Origin: Hyphomicrobiales bacterium
GTDB taxonomy: Bacteria > Pseudomonadota > Alphaproteobacteria > Rhizobiales > Beijerinckiaceae
DNA: 64,000 nt
Direction of reading: 5' to 3'
Assembly (NCBI GenBank): GCA_930633525.1
Contig: CAKNFP010000001.1
Location: forward strand, 4,587,501-4,651,500
Part shown: one piece after another, positions 26,788-34,896 of the stretch
How the letters are laid out: the number at the start of each line of letters is the position of its first letter
Numbering within the stretch: the stretch's first letter is position 1
The notes under the pieces: model-generated
Seen by the model: the letters and a program-made list of their open reading frames with translations, nothing else
Database searches by the model: none
Told to the model about the DNA's origin: nothing
Made by a program: the position numbers and the translations under genes

Positions 26788-28066
26788 CTCCCTTGACCTT
26801 GAGCCGGCGCACCGGCCGGACTTCAGTCGTCTCACCATTGAACATCTTGGTGAAGGCCGTGATCTTCGGCGCGATTTCCTGGTGGAAACGGCGGCCGTTG
26901 AACACGCCATAGTGACCGACACCCGGCTGCAGGTGCTGAAGCTTCATCGAGGCGGGAAGGTTCTTGCACAGGTCGTGGGCGGCCTGCGTCTGGCCGACGC
27001 CCGAAATGTCGTCGCGCTCGCCTTCCACGGTCATCAACGCCACACGCCGGATGGCGCCAAGATCGACAGGCTTGCCCCGGTGCTTCATCTCGCCTCTGGG
27101 CAGGCTATGTTTGACGAACACCTCGTCGATCGTCTGCATGTAGAATTCAGCGGTCATGTCCATCACGGCGAGATACTCGTCGTAGAACTCGCGCTGCTTG
27201 TCGGCCGAGTCGCCGTCGCCGTCGACGAGATGCTGGAACATCTCCCAATGCGCCGTCAGGTGCCGGTCCATGTTCATCGCCATGAAGCCGGACAGCTGCA
27301 GGAAGCCCGGATAGACCTCGCGCATGAAGCCAGGCTGCGTGAAGGGCACCTTCACGATGCAATTGCGCCGGAACCATTCGGTGCCGCGCTCCTGCGCCAG
27401 AAGATTGACAGAAGTCGGCGAGCGGCGCGTGTCGATCGGGCCGCCCATGTGGATCATCGAGGCGGGAACGTCGGGATCATTGTCCGCCTCCATTAGCGCG
27501 ACCGCCGCGATGACGGGCACGGAAGGCTGGCAGACCGCAAGCACATGCAGGTTGGGTGCGAGCTCGCGTATCATCTCGATGACATAATCGATATAATCGT
27601 CGAGATCGAAACGCCCTTCGGAAAGGGGTACGAGGCGGGCATCGATCCAATCGGTGATATAGACGTCGTGCGTTGGCAGGAAGGCCTCGACGGTGCCGCG
27701 CAGAAGCGTCGCGTAATGGCCGGAGACTGGCGCGACGATCAGGAGCTTCGGCTGGTCCAGTCGTTTGGCCTTGCCGCCGCGGTCGAAGTGAAGCAGCCTG
27801 CAGAACGGCTTCTGCCAGATCACCTCCTCGCGGACCCGGCAGGTCATGCCCTCCACGATGGTTTCCTTCAGGCCGAAGGCCGGCTTGCCGTAGCGGCGCG
27901 TCGTTCGCTCGAAGAGTTCGCAGGCGGCCGCGACTGTGCGTCCGTAGGCGGTATAGGTGAGCGGATTGATCGGATTGTTGAATGTCAGTCTCGCCGCATC
28001 TGTGACGGCGCGGGCCGGGCTGACAAGAGCGTGCGCGGCCTCATACCAGAAATAGGCAAAATTCAT
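26777..28066 (-). CDS. phaZ: intracellular polyhydroxyalkanoate depolymerase
   Basis: Degrades stored poly-3-hydroxybutyrate granules in the cytoplasm. The 429 residues begin 'MNFAYFWYEAAHALVSPARAV', the usual start of the Cys-type depolymerases. The lipase-box-like 'VLAVCQPSVPVIAAVALME' has the nucleophilic Cys of the Ralstonia PhaZ1 family, and 'PGVGHYGVFNGRRFHQEIAPKI' holds the catalytic His. 'MIHMGGPIDTRRSPTSVNLLAQERG' is another family block. No signal peptide, in keeping with an intracellular enzyme. ATG 28066 follows GAGGG. It is divergent from the RegB kinase across about 350 bases. No phaA/B/C genes are in the window. Confidence 0.94.
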   Translation of the reverse strand: MNFAYFWYEAAHALVSPARAVTDAARLTFNNPINPLTYTAYGRTVAAACELFERTTRRYGKPAFGLKETIVEGMTCRVREEVIWQKPFCRLLHFDRGGKAKRLDQPKLLIVAPVSGHYATLLRGTVEAFLPTHDVYITDWIDARLVPLSEGRFDLDDYIDYVIEMIRELAPNLHVLAVCQPSVPVIAAVALMEADNDPDVPASMIHMGGPIDTRRSPTSVNLLAQERGTEWFRRNCIVKVPFTQPGFMREVYPGFLQLSGFMAMNMDRHLTAHWEMFQHLVDGDGDSADKQREFYDEYLAVMDMTAEFYMQTIDEVFVKHSLPRGEMKHRGKPVDLGAIRRVALMTVEGERDDISGVGQTQAAHDLCKNLPASMKLQHLQPGVGHYGVFNGRRFHQEIAPKITAFTKMFNGETTEVRPVRRLKVKGEAA

Positions 28067-28413
28067 TCTCTACCCTCGTGGGAGAGTTACAAAGGGAGGC
28101 GCAACAGGGCTCGCCGCGATGCTGCGTCGCAAAATCGAGACGTGATCTTAACCTTTTTTCTGTAATCATTCAAACCACGTCCACGCTGATGCAACGCACA
28201 ATCGGGATCTTGTGTTCCGGGCGCGCCCGAGGGGCACCTGCCGGAACCCTTTGTGAAGCCTGGCCTCCGTCAAGGCTGATCATGCGGCACGGACCATCAC
28301 CAATGGCGGCGCAACTCCCAAAAAGCCAGGCTGAAGCTGTGCTTAGCGCTTGCGCGATGCGCCCATAGGCGTTAGCCGACATACAGTCGGGCGTGCCCGG
28401 CCGGGATGGATCC
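28067..28413. promoter_or_regulatory. divergent phaZ/regB intergenic region
   Basis: 347 bases between two divergent starts. No open frame here looks real. A T-rich tract (AACCTTTTTTCTG, about 28149-28161) near the phaZ side is the only compositional break and may be part of a promoter. I could not identify a RegA or other operator by eye. Confidence 0.35.
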
Positions 28414-29751
28414 ATGGCCGTTAACGATACAGCAACCATACGGCGCACAGCCCAGCATCTGAGGGTGGATACCCTCGTCCGTCTGCGCTCCCTGGCTGTC
28501 GTGGGGCAGAGCGCCGCCGTTGTCGGCGTGCATTTCGGTCTGGGCTTTCCCTTTCCCTTCGCGTTCTGCTTCGTCGCCATCGCGGTGTCAGCCTGGCTGA
28601 ACTTCGCGCTCCGTATCCGCTACCCGATCAGCCACAGGTTGAGCGAAAACGCCGGCTCCCTGCTGCTGGGCTACGATATCCTGCAGCTATCCGCTCTGCT
28701 CTACCTCACGGGCGGCCTGGAGAATCCCTTCGCGATGCTTCTGCTGGCGCCGGTGATGATCTCGGCGACGGCCCTGCAGCCCTGGCGAACGCTGGCGCTC
28801 GGCTTCATGGCCATGGTCTGCGTCACGATTCTGGCCTTCTACCACCTGCCATTGCCCTGGAATCCCGGCGAGACGCTGCACCTGCCCTTCCTGTATGTGG
28901 CCGGCATCTGGTGTGCCATTCTGCTCGGCCTGGCCTTCACCGGTGTCTATGCCTGGCGCGTCGCGGAGGAGGCACGGCAGCTTGCCGACGCGCTGGCCGC
29001 GACCGAGTTCGTGCTCGCCCGTGAGCAGCACCTGTCGCAGCTCGATGGCCTCGCCGCTGCTGCCGCCCACGAACTCGGCACACCGCTCGCCACCATTGCG
29101 CTGGTGGCCAAGGAGCTCGACAAGCTCGCGCCGAAGGACGGCCCCATGGCCGAGGACATCACGCTGCTGCGCGAGCAGGTCGCGCGCTGCCGCAAGATCC
29201 TCGGCACGCTGACCTCGCTAGGCACCGGCGAGGCCGGGCCGCTCGAACGCCTGACGCTGCGCGATCTCATCGAGGAAGTGGCGAACCCTCAGCGCTCCTT
29301 CAGTACGCCACTCACTCTTAATGCGAGCGGTGAGGGCGCACAGCCCATCTGCCGCCGCAGTCCCGGCCTCCTCTATGGGCTCGGCAATCTCGTCGACAAC
29401 GCGGTTGATTTCGCGACCTCCGGCGTCGTCATTGACGCATCCTGGACGAAGGACACGATTAGCGTTGTGGTTCGCGACGACGGACCGGGTTTTGCGCCGG
29501 AGGTGCTGCTGCGCCTGGGCGATCCCTATGTCACCACGCGGGGCTCCGACCGCCGGGGCGGTGGTGAACCCGGTGACGGCCTTGGCCTTGGTCTTTTCAT
29601 CGCAAAGACCTTGATCGAGCGCTCCGGGGCGACGATCGAATTCAGCAATGCGGCCGCGCCGGACAGGGGCGCCATCGTCACCGTGACATGGCCGCGCGGT
29701 GTCTTCGAGCGGGATATCGATCCGCTTCCCGAGGTCGGCCGATGGCGATGA
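28414..29751 (+). CDS. regB: redox-sensing histidine kinase RegB/ActS/PrrB
   Basis: The membrane sensor kinase of the global redox two-component system. The 445 residues have six N-terminal membrane segments (about 25-180), with the quinone-sensing box 'GGLENPF' at 100-106. The H-box 'AAAAHELGTPLATIAL' carries the phosphorylated His219, and Cys259 in 'VARCRKILG' corresponds to the redox-active cysteine of RegB. The ATPase domain follows: 'GLGNLVDNAVDFA' (N box), 'VRDDGPGFAPEVL' (G1) and 'GDGLGLGLFIAKTLIERSG' (G2). ATG 28414 is chosen (GGATGGA upstream); an in-frame GTG at 28393 would add seven residues. regA follows 278 bases downstream, without senC between. The response is control of respiration and energy genes. 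Confidence 0.93.
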   Translation: MAVNDTATIRRTAQHLRVDTLVRLRSLAVVGQSAAVVGVHFGLGFPFPFAFCFVAIAVSAWLNFALRIRYPISHRLSENAGSLLLGYDILQLSALLYLTGGLENPFAMLLLAPVMISATALQPWRTLALGFMAMVCVTILAFYHLPLPWNPGETLHLPFLYVAGIWCAILLGLAFTGVYAWRVAEEARQLADALAATEFVLAREQHLSQLDGLAAAAAHELGTPLATIALVAKELDKLAPKDGPMAEDITLLREQVARCRKILGTLTSLGTGEAGPLERLTLRDLIEEVANPQRSFSTPLTLNASGEGAQPICRRSPGLLYGLGNLVDNAVDFATSGVVIDASWTKDTISVVVRDDGPGFAPEVLLRLGDPYVTTRGSDRRGGGEPGDGLGLGLFIAKTLIERSGATIEFSNAAAPDRGAIVTVTWPRGVFERDIDPLPEVGRWR

Positions 29752-30029
29752 ATGCAGAAAAATGGGGCAATCGATGCGATCGAGCGCGATTTGGTCCTTT
29801 AGAAAAGTGTCACAAGCGCCTATTTCGTGATCGATCAGCATTGATCGACGTCAAAGGGGCGGCTAGGGAAAGAGATCATCGCGGCGGCGAACGCGATTAT
29901 ATAAAGAAGTGACAGAGCGCAGATTACGTCTAAGGCGGATCTTCCTCTTGAGGCAGCATGCTCTAGCCCGGAATTTCTCAGCGATTGAGAGGCCGGGAAT
30001 CGAGTGGCCCACCTGCGTGAGGTGACCGG

Positions 30030-30584
30030 ATGGTAGACTCCGAGCAAACAGAGATCGAAGGCGACAACAGTCTTCTGATCGTCGACGATGACCGGCCTTT
30101 CCTGACACGGCTGGCGCGGGCCATGGAAACCCGTGGCTATGGCGTACGCGTTGCCGAGAGTGTCGCTGAAGGGCTCGCGGCCATCGATGAGGCGGCTCCG
30201 GCTTTCGCCGTCATCGATATGCGCCTCAGCGACGGGAATGGCCTCGATGTCGTCACCCGCCTGAAGGAGCGCCGCCCCGACGCGCGCTGCATCGTGCTCA
30301 CCGGCTATGGCAATATTGCGACTGCGGTGACCGCCGTGAAGCTTGGTGCCTTCGACTATCTGGCGAAGCCGGCTGACGCCGACGAGATTCACGCCGCCCT
30401 CATGGCGCAGCAGGGCGAGCGCGCCCAGTTGCCCGAAAACCCGATGTCGGCGGACCGGGTGCGCTGGGAGCATATCCAGCGCGTGTACGAACTCTGCAGC
30501 CGCAATGTGTCGGAAACCGCCCGGCGGTTGAACATGCATCGCCGCACCCTGCAGCGCATCCTCGCGAAGCGCGCCCCGCGCTAG
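30030..30584 (+). CDS. regA: redox response regulator RegA/ActR/PrrA
   Basis: Cognate regulator of the RegB kinase. The 184 residues comprise a receiver domain (about 14-130) with acidic 'IVDDDRP', phosphoacceptor Asp63 in 'VIDMRLSDGNGL', Thr/Lys in 'VLTGYGN' and 'YLAKPAD', then a short proline-containing linker and a Fis-type helix-turn-helix 'RVYELCSRNVSETARRLNMHRRTLQRILAKR', the strongly conserved DNA-binding tail of this family. ATG 30030 follows GAGGTGA. The tail is followed by a hairpin element and the convergent mmcB. In relatives the pair is called actSR in rhizobia, regBA or prrBA in phototrophs. Confidence 0.95.
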   Translation: MVDSEQTEIEGDNSLLIVDDDRPFLTRLARAMETRGYGVRVAESVAEGLAAIDEAAPAFAVIDMRLSDGNGLDVVTRLKERRPDARCIVLTGYGNIATAVTAVKLGAFDYLAKPADADEIHAALMAQQGERAQLPENPMSADRVRWEHIQRVYELCSRNVSETARRLNMHRRTLQRILAKRAPR

Positions 30585-30613
30585 ATCCACTGTTTCCTTG
30601 AGAGAATCAGGTC

Positions 30614-30653
30614 GTCATTCCGGGGCGGGCCAAAGGCCCGAGCCCGGAATGAC
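30614..30653. repeat. composite hairpin, possible dispersed intergenic repeat
   Basis: GTCATTCCGGG (30614-30624) pairs exactly with CCCGGAATGAC (30643-30653); inside it GGGCC-AAA-GGCCC (30627-30639) forms a second stem. The nested structure sits between convergent regA and mmcB. Elements with this GTCATTCCGGG core are scattered between genes in several Hyphomicrobiales genomes (from memory), so it may be a mobile or extragenic palindromic repeat that also stops transcription. Confidence 0.6.
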
Positions 30654-30726
30654 GGGGTGGACTTGCGTGAAATCGGCCTGCAGCGGTTCTTGCGATGACG
30701 GGGCAGAAGCAAAACAAGGCGCTTGA

Positions 30727-31242
30727 TCAAAGCAAGGCGCTTGGCGCACCATCCGGATCCGTCAGGCTGTGCAAGCGCGCTGCCGCCGCTTGGGCGAAAC
30801 GGATTGTAACCGCCTTGCGCCGTGCCGCTGCCAGCGGCGTCCGCTCCGGCTTGCGGAGGATGGCAGCGCCATAGGCGTCGGCGACGATCAGTCCGGCGTC
30901 CTCGGGCAGCACTTCGATCGGGAAATCGTCCGCGACGGCGAAGAGCAGGTAGTCACTGAAGGCGTGGTAGTCCCGCCATTTCGTGTCCGCCCGGAAATCG
31001 GCGAGGCTCGATTTCACCTCGACAATGGTGATTTCACCGGCGGGGCTGAGCGCGACGACGTCGGCGCGGCGTCCGGAGGCCAAGGTCAGCTCCGTCACCG
31101 AAACCTGGCCGAGGCCTGCCATCAGCCGGCAAACGCCGCGCTGGATCTTCAGAGCGGTTGGGGACTGGCGGCCATCGGTGAGCCGCAGCGCCAGCGTTTT
31201 GATGCGCCAGTGATGATGGATGCTGACCGTATCGTCACTCAT
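30727..31242 (-). CDS. mmcB: MmcB family DNA repair protein
   Basis: A 171-residue protein that matches the alphaproteobacterial MmcB family (mitomycin C-resistance, SOS-induced in Caulobacter). It has a PD-(D/E)XK-like nuclease core: 'LTLASGRRADVVALSPAGEITIVEVKSSLADFRADTKW', with Asp, then Glu-x-Lys. The remainder 'DYHAFSDYLLFAVADDFPIEVLPEDAGLIVAD' is conserved in the family. ATG 31242 follows GGGGCTGTGGA. It is convergent with regA across the hairpin element. A LexA box was not evident in the 177 bases upstream, which are partly taken up by the tandem repeats near lysE. Confidence 0.85.
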   Translation of the reverse strand: MSDDTVSIHHHWRIKTLALRLTDGRQSPTALKIQRGVCRLMAGLGQVSVTELTLASGRRADVVALSPAGEITIVEVKSSLADFRADTKWRDYHAFSDYLLFAVADDFPIEVLPEDAGLIVADAYGAAILRKPERTPLAAARRKAVTIRFAQAAAARLHSLTDPDGAPSALL

Positions 31243-31357
31243 TCCACAGCCCCGGGATCATAGGATCAATGGCCCCATTCAGCGGGATCGCCGCGCCGTC
31301 TCTTTTGAGCATCGGACCGAAAGCCACAATGCACTTTCGGTCCGATCCTCCAAGGAT

Positions 31358-31441
31358 GCCAAGTCGTAATCGCCAAGTCGTAATAGCCAAGGCGCGATCG
31401 CTAAGTCACGATCGCCAGGTCACGATCGCCATGTAACCGTC
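31358..31441. repeat. 14-bp tandem repeat (six copies) across lysE stop codon
   Basis: Six head-to-tail 14-base units at 31358, 31372, 31386, 31400, 31414 and 31428, with consensus GCCAAGTCGTAATC drifting to GCCAGGTCACGATC; a seventh partial unit begins at 31442. The first two copies differ at one base; later ones diverge more. The array starts in the intergenic space and runs over the end of the lysE gene, whose stop is at 31420-31422 within copy five. Confidence 0.9.
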
Positions 31442-32088
31442 GCTATGCCGGCGCCCACGAGGAGGCTGCCGCCGGTGCGGTTCACGGCTTTCAGCACGCC
31501 GGGGCGGCTGACGAGGCGCCGGGCCGAGGAGGCGAGCACGGCGTAGCCGGCCGCGTTGAAAAACGCCAGCGTGACAAAGGTCGCGGCCAGAATGATCATC
31601 TGCGGCAGGAGCGGGCGGCTCTGATCGAGGAACTGTGGGAGAAACGCCACGAAGAAGACGATACTCTTCGGGTTCAGCGCCGTGACCAGCGCCGCATGCG
31701 AGAACATGGCCATGGGGCGCGCCCTTGCGGGAGAAGCGGCGCTCTGCAGGGTCGGATCGGCGCGCCACAGCTTGATGCCGAGATACACGAGATACGCCGC
31801 GCCGAGCCATTTCACGATCGTGAAGACAAGAGCGGATGCGGCGAGGATGGCTCCGAGGCCCGCCAGGGATGCAATCACGGCGATCGTATCGCCGACCGTA
31901 ACACCGAGCACGAGGGGCATCGCGGCCTGCCGGCCCTGGCCGAGGGCATAGGATACGACAAGCAGGATCGTCGGACCGGGAATCAACAGGACGACCGCCG
32001 AAGCCGCCACGAACGCCGCCCATGCCTTCAAACCGATCCAGTTATGCGTATCAAGGAGGACATCTCCCAGAAAACCAATCTCCATCAT
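31420..32088 (-). CDS. LysE family amino acid exporter
   Basis: A 222-residue inner-membrane protein with six hydrophobic segments and the LysE/RhtB signatures 'FVAASAVVLLIPGPTILLVVSYALGQG' at the first helix and 'HAALVTALNPKSIVFFVAFLPQF' in the middle. Members export amino acids such as lysine, threonine or homoserine lactone. Two ATG codons at the 5' end (32088 and 32085) are equivalent choices behind GGGGAAT. The last codons and the stop lie in a 14-base tandem array, so the C-terminus may vary between strains by repeat slippage. The exported substrate is unknown. Confidence 0.88.
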   Translation of the reverse strand: MMEIGFLGDVLLDTHNWIGLKAWAAFVAASAVVLLIPGPTILLVVSYALGQGRQAAMPLVLGVTVGDTIAVIASLAGLGAILAASALVFTIVKWLGAAYLVYLGIKLWRADPTLQSAASPARARPMAMFSHAALVTALNPKSIVFFVAFLPQFLDQSRPLLPQMIILAATFVTLAFFNAAGYAVLASSARRLVSRPGVLKAVNRTGGSLLVGAGIATVTWRS

Positions 32089-32127
32089 ATTCCCCGAACT
32101 ATCGCCGATGCGGCAAACGCCCCTTGA

Positions 32128-33297
32128 TCACTGGTCGGTTCCCGGCCTGAATCGCTTGTTGCGCATGACGCGCGCACCGCAAACAATGAGAAGGCAAAGG
32201 CCGACCGTCAAGCTCAGCGCGCCCGACAGCGAGGTCGCCTCGGCGACGAAGCCGAGCATAACCGGCCCGATCAGAACTCCGCCGTAGCCCAGCGTCGCCA
32301 CCGCCGCCACCGCCTGCGCGGGGTTGACGACGCTGCGAGCACTCGCGGTGCTGAAGCCGACCGGCGCCACATTGGCAAGCCCAAGGCCCGCGATGCCGAA
32401 CGCCAGAACAGCCACCAGCGGGTGGTTCAAGGCGATCCCAAGTCCAAGGCTCACGGCGGCCACAAAGGCGCCGCCGGCGACCAGCATCACAGGGCCGATA
32501 CGCCTGCGGATGCTGTCGCCGAGAAAGCGCGAGGCCGCCATTGCGCCGGAAAAAACGGCGAAGCCGAGCCCGGCGGAGCTCGCCGGCACATCAAGTGTCT
32601 CGCGGAGATACACGGCGCTCCAGTCGAGCAACGCGCCTTCGGCCATGAAGGCGAGCATGACCACGGCGCCGATCGCAAGGGTCGCCCTGTCCGGCAGCGC
32701 CAGCTTCGGGTCATCGCTGGTCGCGGTGACCATCTGCGGCTGGATGTAACGGACGGCTGTGAGAACTATGGCCGCGAAGACGATCGCGAGAGCCGCCGCT
32801 TCGACCGCAGCCGGCAGGAAGGCGAGGCTGAGGCCCCCCAGCCCCGCGCCCATCAGCCCGCCGAGGCTCCACATGCCGTGAAGGGAGGACAGGATGGGCC
32901 GGCCGAACTGGTGTTCCACGGCCGTGCCGTGGGCGTTCATGGCAACATCCATGGCACCGCCGGAGGCACCAAACAGAAAAAGCGCAGCGAACAGCCCGGC
33001 CGCCTGGGGCATGACCGGCAGGAGCGCGAGGAGGGCGCTGAAAGCGAGCCCCGTGACGCCGAGCACCCGCCTTGCGCCGAAGCGCGCCAGAGCCGCGCCG
33101 CAGGCGGGCATGGCTAGGAGTGCGCCGGCCGCCAAGGCCAGAAGCGCGAGGCCCAGCAGGGACGGCGACAGATCATGAACCGTCTTCACGACGGGGATAT
33201 GGGTCGCCCAGGCACCGAACACGGCACCATTGACCAGGAACAGCACCGCGGTGGCCATGCGGTCCCGGCGCAAGCCAGGCGATTCGACGCGCAACAT
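32128..33297 (-). CDS. MFS transporter
   Basis: A 389-residue major facilitator protein with about twelve membrane segments. The loop 2-3 motif appears as 'ACGAALARFGARRVLGVTG' and there are family-typical glycine-rich helices ('ALFLFGASGGAMDVAMNAHGTAVE', 'AASRFLGDSIRRRIG'). The 'MDVAMNAHG' stretch is common in the FucP/NarK-like YbjJ-type group of putative exporters. ATG 33297 is used; a shorter start at 33258 ('MATAVLFLV') is possible. It is divergent from a TetR regulator 243 bases away, the classical arrangement of a pump and its repressor. Substrate unknown. Confidence 0.87.
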   Translation of the reverse strand: MLRVESPGLRRDRMATAVLFLVNGAVFGAWATHIPVVKTVHDLSPSLLGLALLALAAGALLAMPACGAALARFGARRVLGVTGLAFSALLALLPVMPQAAGLFAALFLFGASGGAMDVAMNAHGTAVEHQFGRPILSSLHGMWSLGGLMGAGLGGLSLAFLPAAVEAAALAIVFAAIVLTAVRYIQPQMVTATSDDPKLALPDRATLAIGAVVMLAFMAEGALLDWSAVYLRETLDVPASSAGLGFAVFSGAMAASRFLGDSIRRRIGPVMLVAGGAFVAAVSLGLGIALNHPLVAVLAFGIAGLGLANVAPVGFSTASARSVVNPAQAVAAVATLGYGGVLIGPVMLGFVAEATSLSGALSLTVGLCLLIVCGARVMRNKRFRPGTDQ

Positions 33298-33540
33298 GGC
33301 GAGACTCTACATCCTGCAAGGCTCTGCATCTTGATGAACTGTGAGGGAGCCCTATTTTTCCGCCCGCCGCAAGGGTGGTTGCCGTGGGCGCTGCATTGCG
33401 AACGGCGCAGTTGACATTCCCCAACGGGCTGTCCGCCGGCGCCACGCGGCCATCCGGGCCTTGCGATCGGCCGCTTTGTCTGCGAGGGAACGCCTCCATG
33501 TCGCGTTTTTGCGACGTCTCGTGCGCGGAGCCGACAAGCA

Positions 33541-34212
33541 ATGACGAGTGACAGGGGGGCGGCAGCGCCGCGCCGCCGGGGCTATACGGGCACTTCGCGC
33601 GACCCGGACCGCACGAGCCAGGCCATTCTCATGGCCGCGACGCGGGAATTCGCGGACAAGGGAATTGGCGGCGCGCGTGTCGACGCGGTGGCGGAGCGCG
33701 CTGGCGTCAACAAGCGCATGATCTACCACTATTTCGGCGACAAGCAGCGCCTCTACATGGCCGTTCTGGAAGAGGCCTATGCCTCGATCCGTTCCGCCGA
33801 GGCCGCGCTTGAGCTGGAAACGGCGGACCCGGAGGACGGCATCCGCCGGCTCACGGCCTTCACGTGGCAATATTTTCTGGACAACCCGGAATTCCTGAGC
33901 CTCCTCGCCACGGAAAATCTGCACAAGGCCGAGAATCTCCGGGAATCGGCGAAGGTGCTGAGCCTGCATTCGCCCTTCATCGAAAAACTGCGCGAGCTTC
34001 TCGACAAGGGGGCGGCGCAGGGACGCTTTCTGCCGGGCCTTGATCCGGTCGATGTCTATATCAGCATCGCCTCGCTCGCGGCCTTCTACCTGTCCAACCG
34101 CCACACGCTCTCGACGATTTTTGCCCGCGATCTCGCGGCGCCGGAGCGCCTTGCCCATTGGGGCGAGCACATCGTCCACGTGGTCCTCTCATCACTCCGT
34201 ATCGTGAAATGA
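33541..34212 (+). CDS. TetR/AcrR family regulator (first of two look-alikes)
   Basis: A 223-residue one-component repressor. The N-terminal helix-turn-helix is 'ILMAATREFADKGIGGARVDAVAERAGVNKRMIYHYFGDKQRLYMAVL' in family terms (about residues 28-76), and the ligand domain contains 'LLATENLHKAENLRES' and 'VYISIASLAAFYLSNRHTLSTIF', as in the TetR_C group found with catabolic regulators. It most likely represses the divergent MFS gene. A dyad GTCGC-N6-GCGAC at 33500-33515, just upstream of its ATG, is a candidate operator. The protein resembles the TetR at 34897-35643 along its whole length, including the shared phrase 'MIYHYFG'. Confidence 0.88.
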   Translation: MTSDRGAAAPRRRGYTGTSRDPDRTSQAILMAATREFADKGIGGARVDAVAERAGVNKRMIYHYFGDKQRLYMAVLEEAYASIRSAEAALELETADPEDGIRRLTAFTWQYFLDNPEFLSLLATENLHKAENLRESAKVLSLHSPFIEKLRELLDKGAAQGRFLPGLDPVDVYISIASLAAFYLSNRHTLSTIFARDLAAPERLAHWGEHIVHVVLSSLRIVK

Positions 34213-34219
34213 TGAGAGG

Positions 34220-34276
34220 GTTATTTTCAATAACGGAAATTTAAATTCGATTATTTACATGCATCGGTTATTGAAA
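34220..34276. terminator. hairpin and 10-bp inverted repeat between convergent genes
   Basis: GTTATT-TTC-AATAAC (34220-34234) is a six-base hairpin. Overlapping it, TTTCAATAAC (34225-34234) is matched in inverse by GTTATTGAAA (34267-34276) across 32 bases. These lie at the meeting point of the rightward TetR gene and the leftward small secreted-protein gene, whose stop is at 34251. They probably end one or both transcripts. Confidence 0.5.
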
Positions 34277-34631
34277 CTTTATTCTGTTTGAAAATATCGT
34301 CGTCTCTGCTTTGAAATACGGCGAATCCATTTGCCGATTTTCCAGGCTCAACAATCCCTTTTGAAATCGTATCCTCGATCGTGTCGACGCCATAGTGTCG
34401 GCCATCCTCACCTGTCAGGATAAGGCAGGTCTTTCCAAGATCAACGGGTGATTTTCCAACGTTCGAAAACGTTATCCGAAAGGTCTTTTGGTAAGAGAAC
34501 TTGCCCGAGAAGCTCATTGTCTGTGTGGATTCCGGCTTTGCGATTAGCAAAGCCGAGTCGGCGGGCGATGCCTGGGCACCGAAGTTCGTAAGAACGAGAA
34601 GTGGAAAGGTATATATGAGGCTTCTGCGCAT
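34251..34631 (-). CDS. small secreted protein, DUF4354-like
   Basis: A 126-residue exported protein: a basic N-terminus and hydrophobic core 'MRRSLIYTFPLLVLTNFGAQA' with a likely signal-peptidase site after AQA, then a mature domain of about 105 residues. 'FSYQKTFRITFSNVGKSPVDLGKTCLIL' and 'GIVEPGKSANGFAVFQSRDDDIFKQNKVSITDACK' look like a small immunoglobulin-like beta sandwich closed by two cysteines, and resemble my memory of the DUF4354 family of unknown function. Codon use and base composition are far more AT-rich than all neighbours, pointing to recent acquisition. It lies between two similar TetR genes. Function unknown. Confidence 0.72.
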   Translation of the reverse strand: MRRSLIYTFPLLVLTNFGAQASPADSALLIAKPESTQTMSFSGKFSYQKTFRITFSNVGKSPVDLGKTCLILTGEDGRHYGVDTIEDTISKGIVEPGKSANGFAVFQSRDDDIFKQNKVSITDACK

Positions 34632-34896
34632 GATTCACCATCAATAAAAAGTGTCTCACGAAGATAATCGGCTTGATGGCAATTTTGTGGAGACATAAAT
34701 ATATCTCAAATATAACAAGGAAATAATCATATACTTTTATATACATATAATATTCAAATTTTATCTAGGGTGGCTCGATCCTTGCGTGGAATATTTCCCA
34801 TTTCCCTGGCCCTGAAGACGCTTCGTTCTTCCCAGTCTCGCGTAACGTCACTGTGTGACGGGAAGCGCGCATGCGGGGGGCCAGGTCCGGATTGTC
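34632..34896. promoter_or_regulatory. AT-rich upstream region of the small secreted-protein gene
   Basis: About 150 bases (34640-34790) are extremely AT-rich, with alternating TATA/ATAT stretches, and composition returns to normal near 34800. It must contain the promoter of the leftward small gene. A short open frame that runs through it in another phase changes composition midway and is not accepted as a gene. The TetR gene at 34897 converges from the right. Confidence 0.45.

Noticed and set aside
34441..34746. A 101-codon frame overlapping the low-GC secreted-protein gene
   Set aside because: The overlapping frame with a signal peptide and Cys pair is much better; this one has no coding signature.
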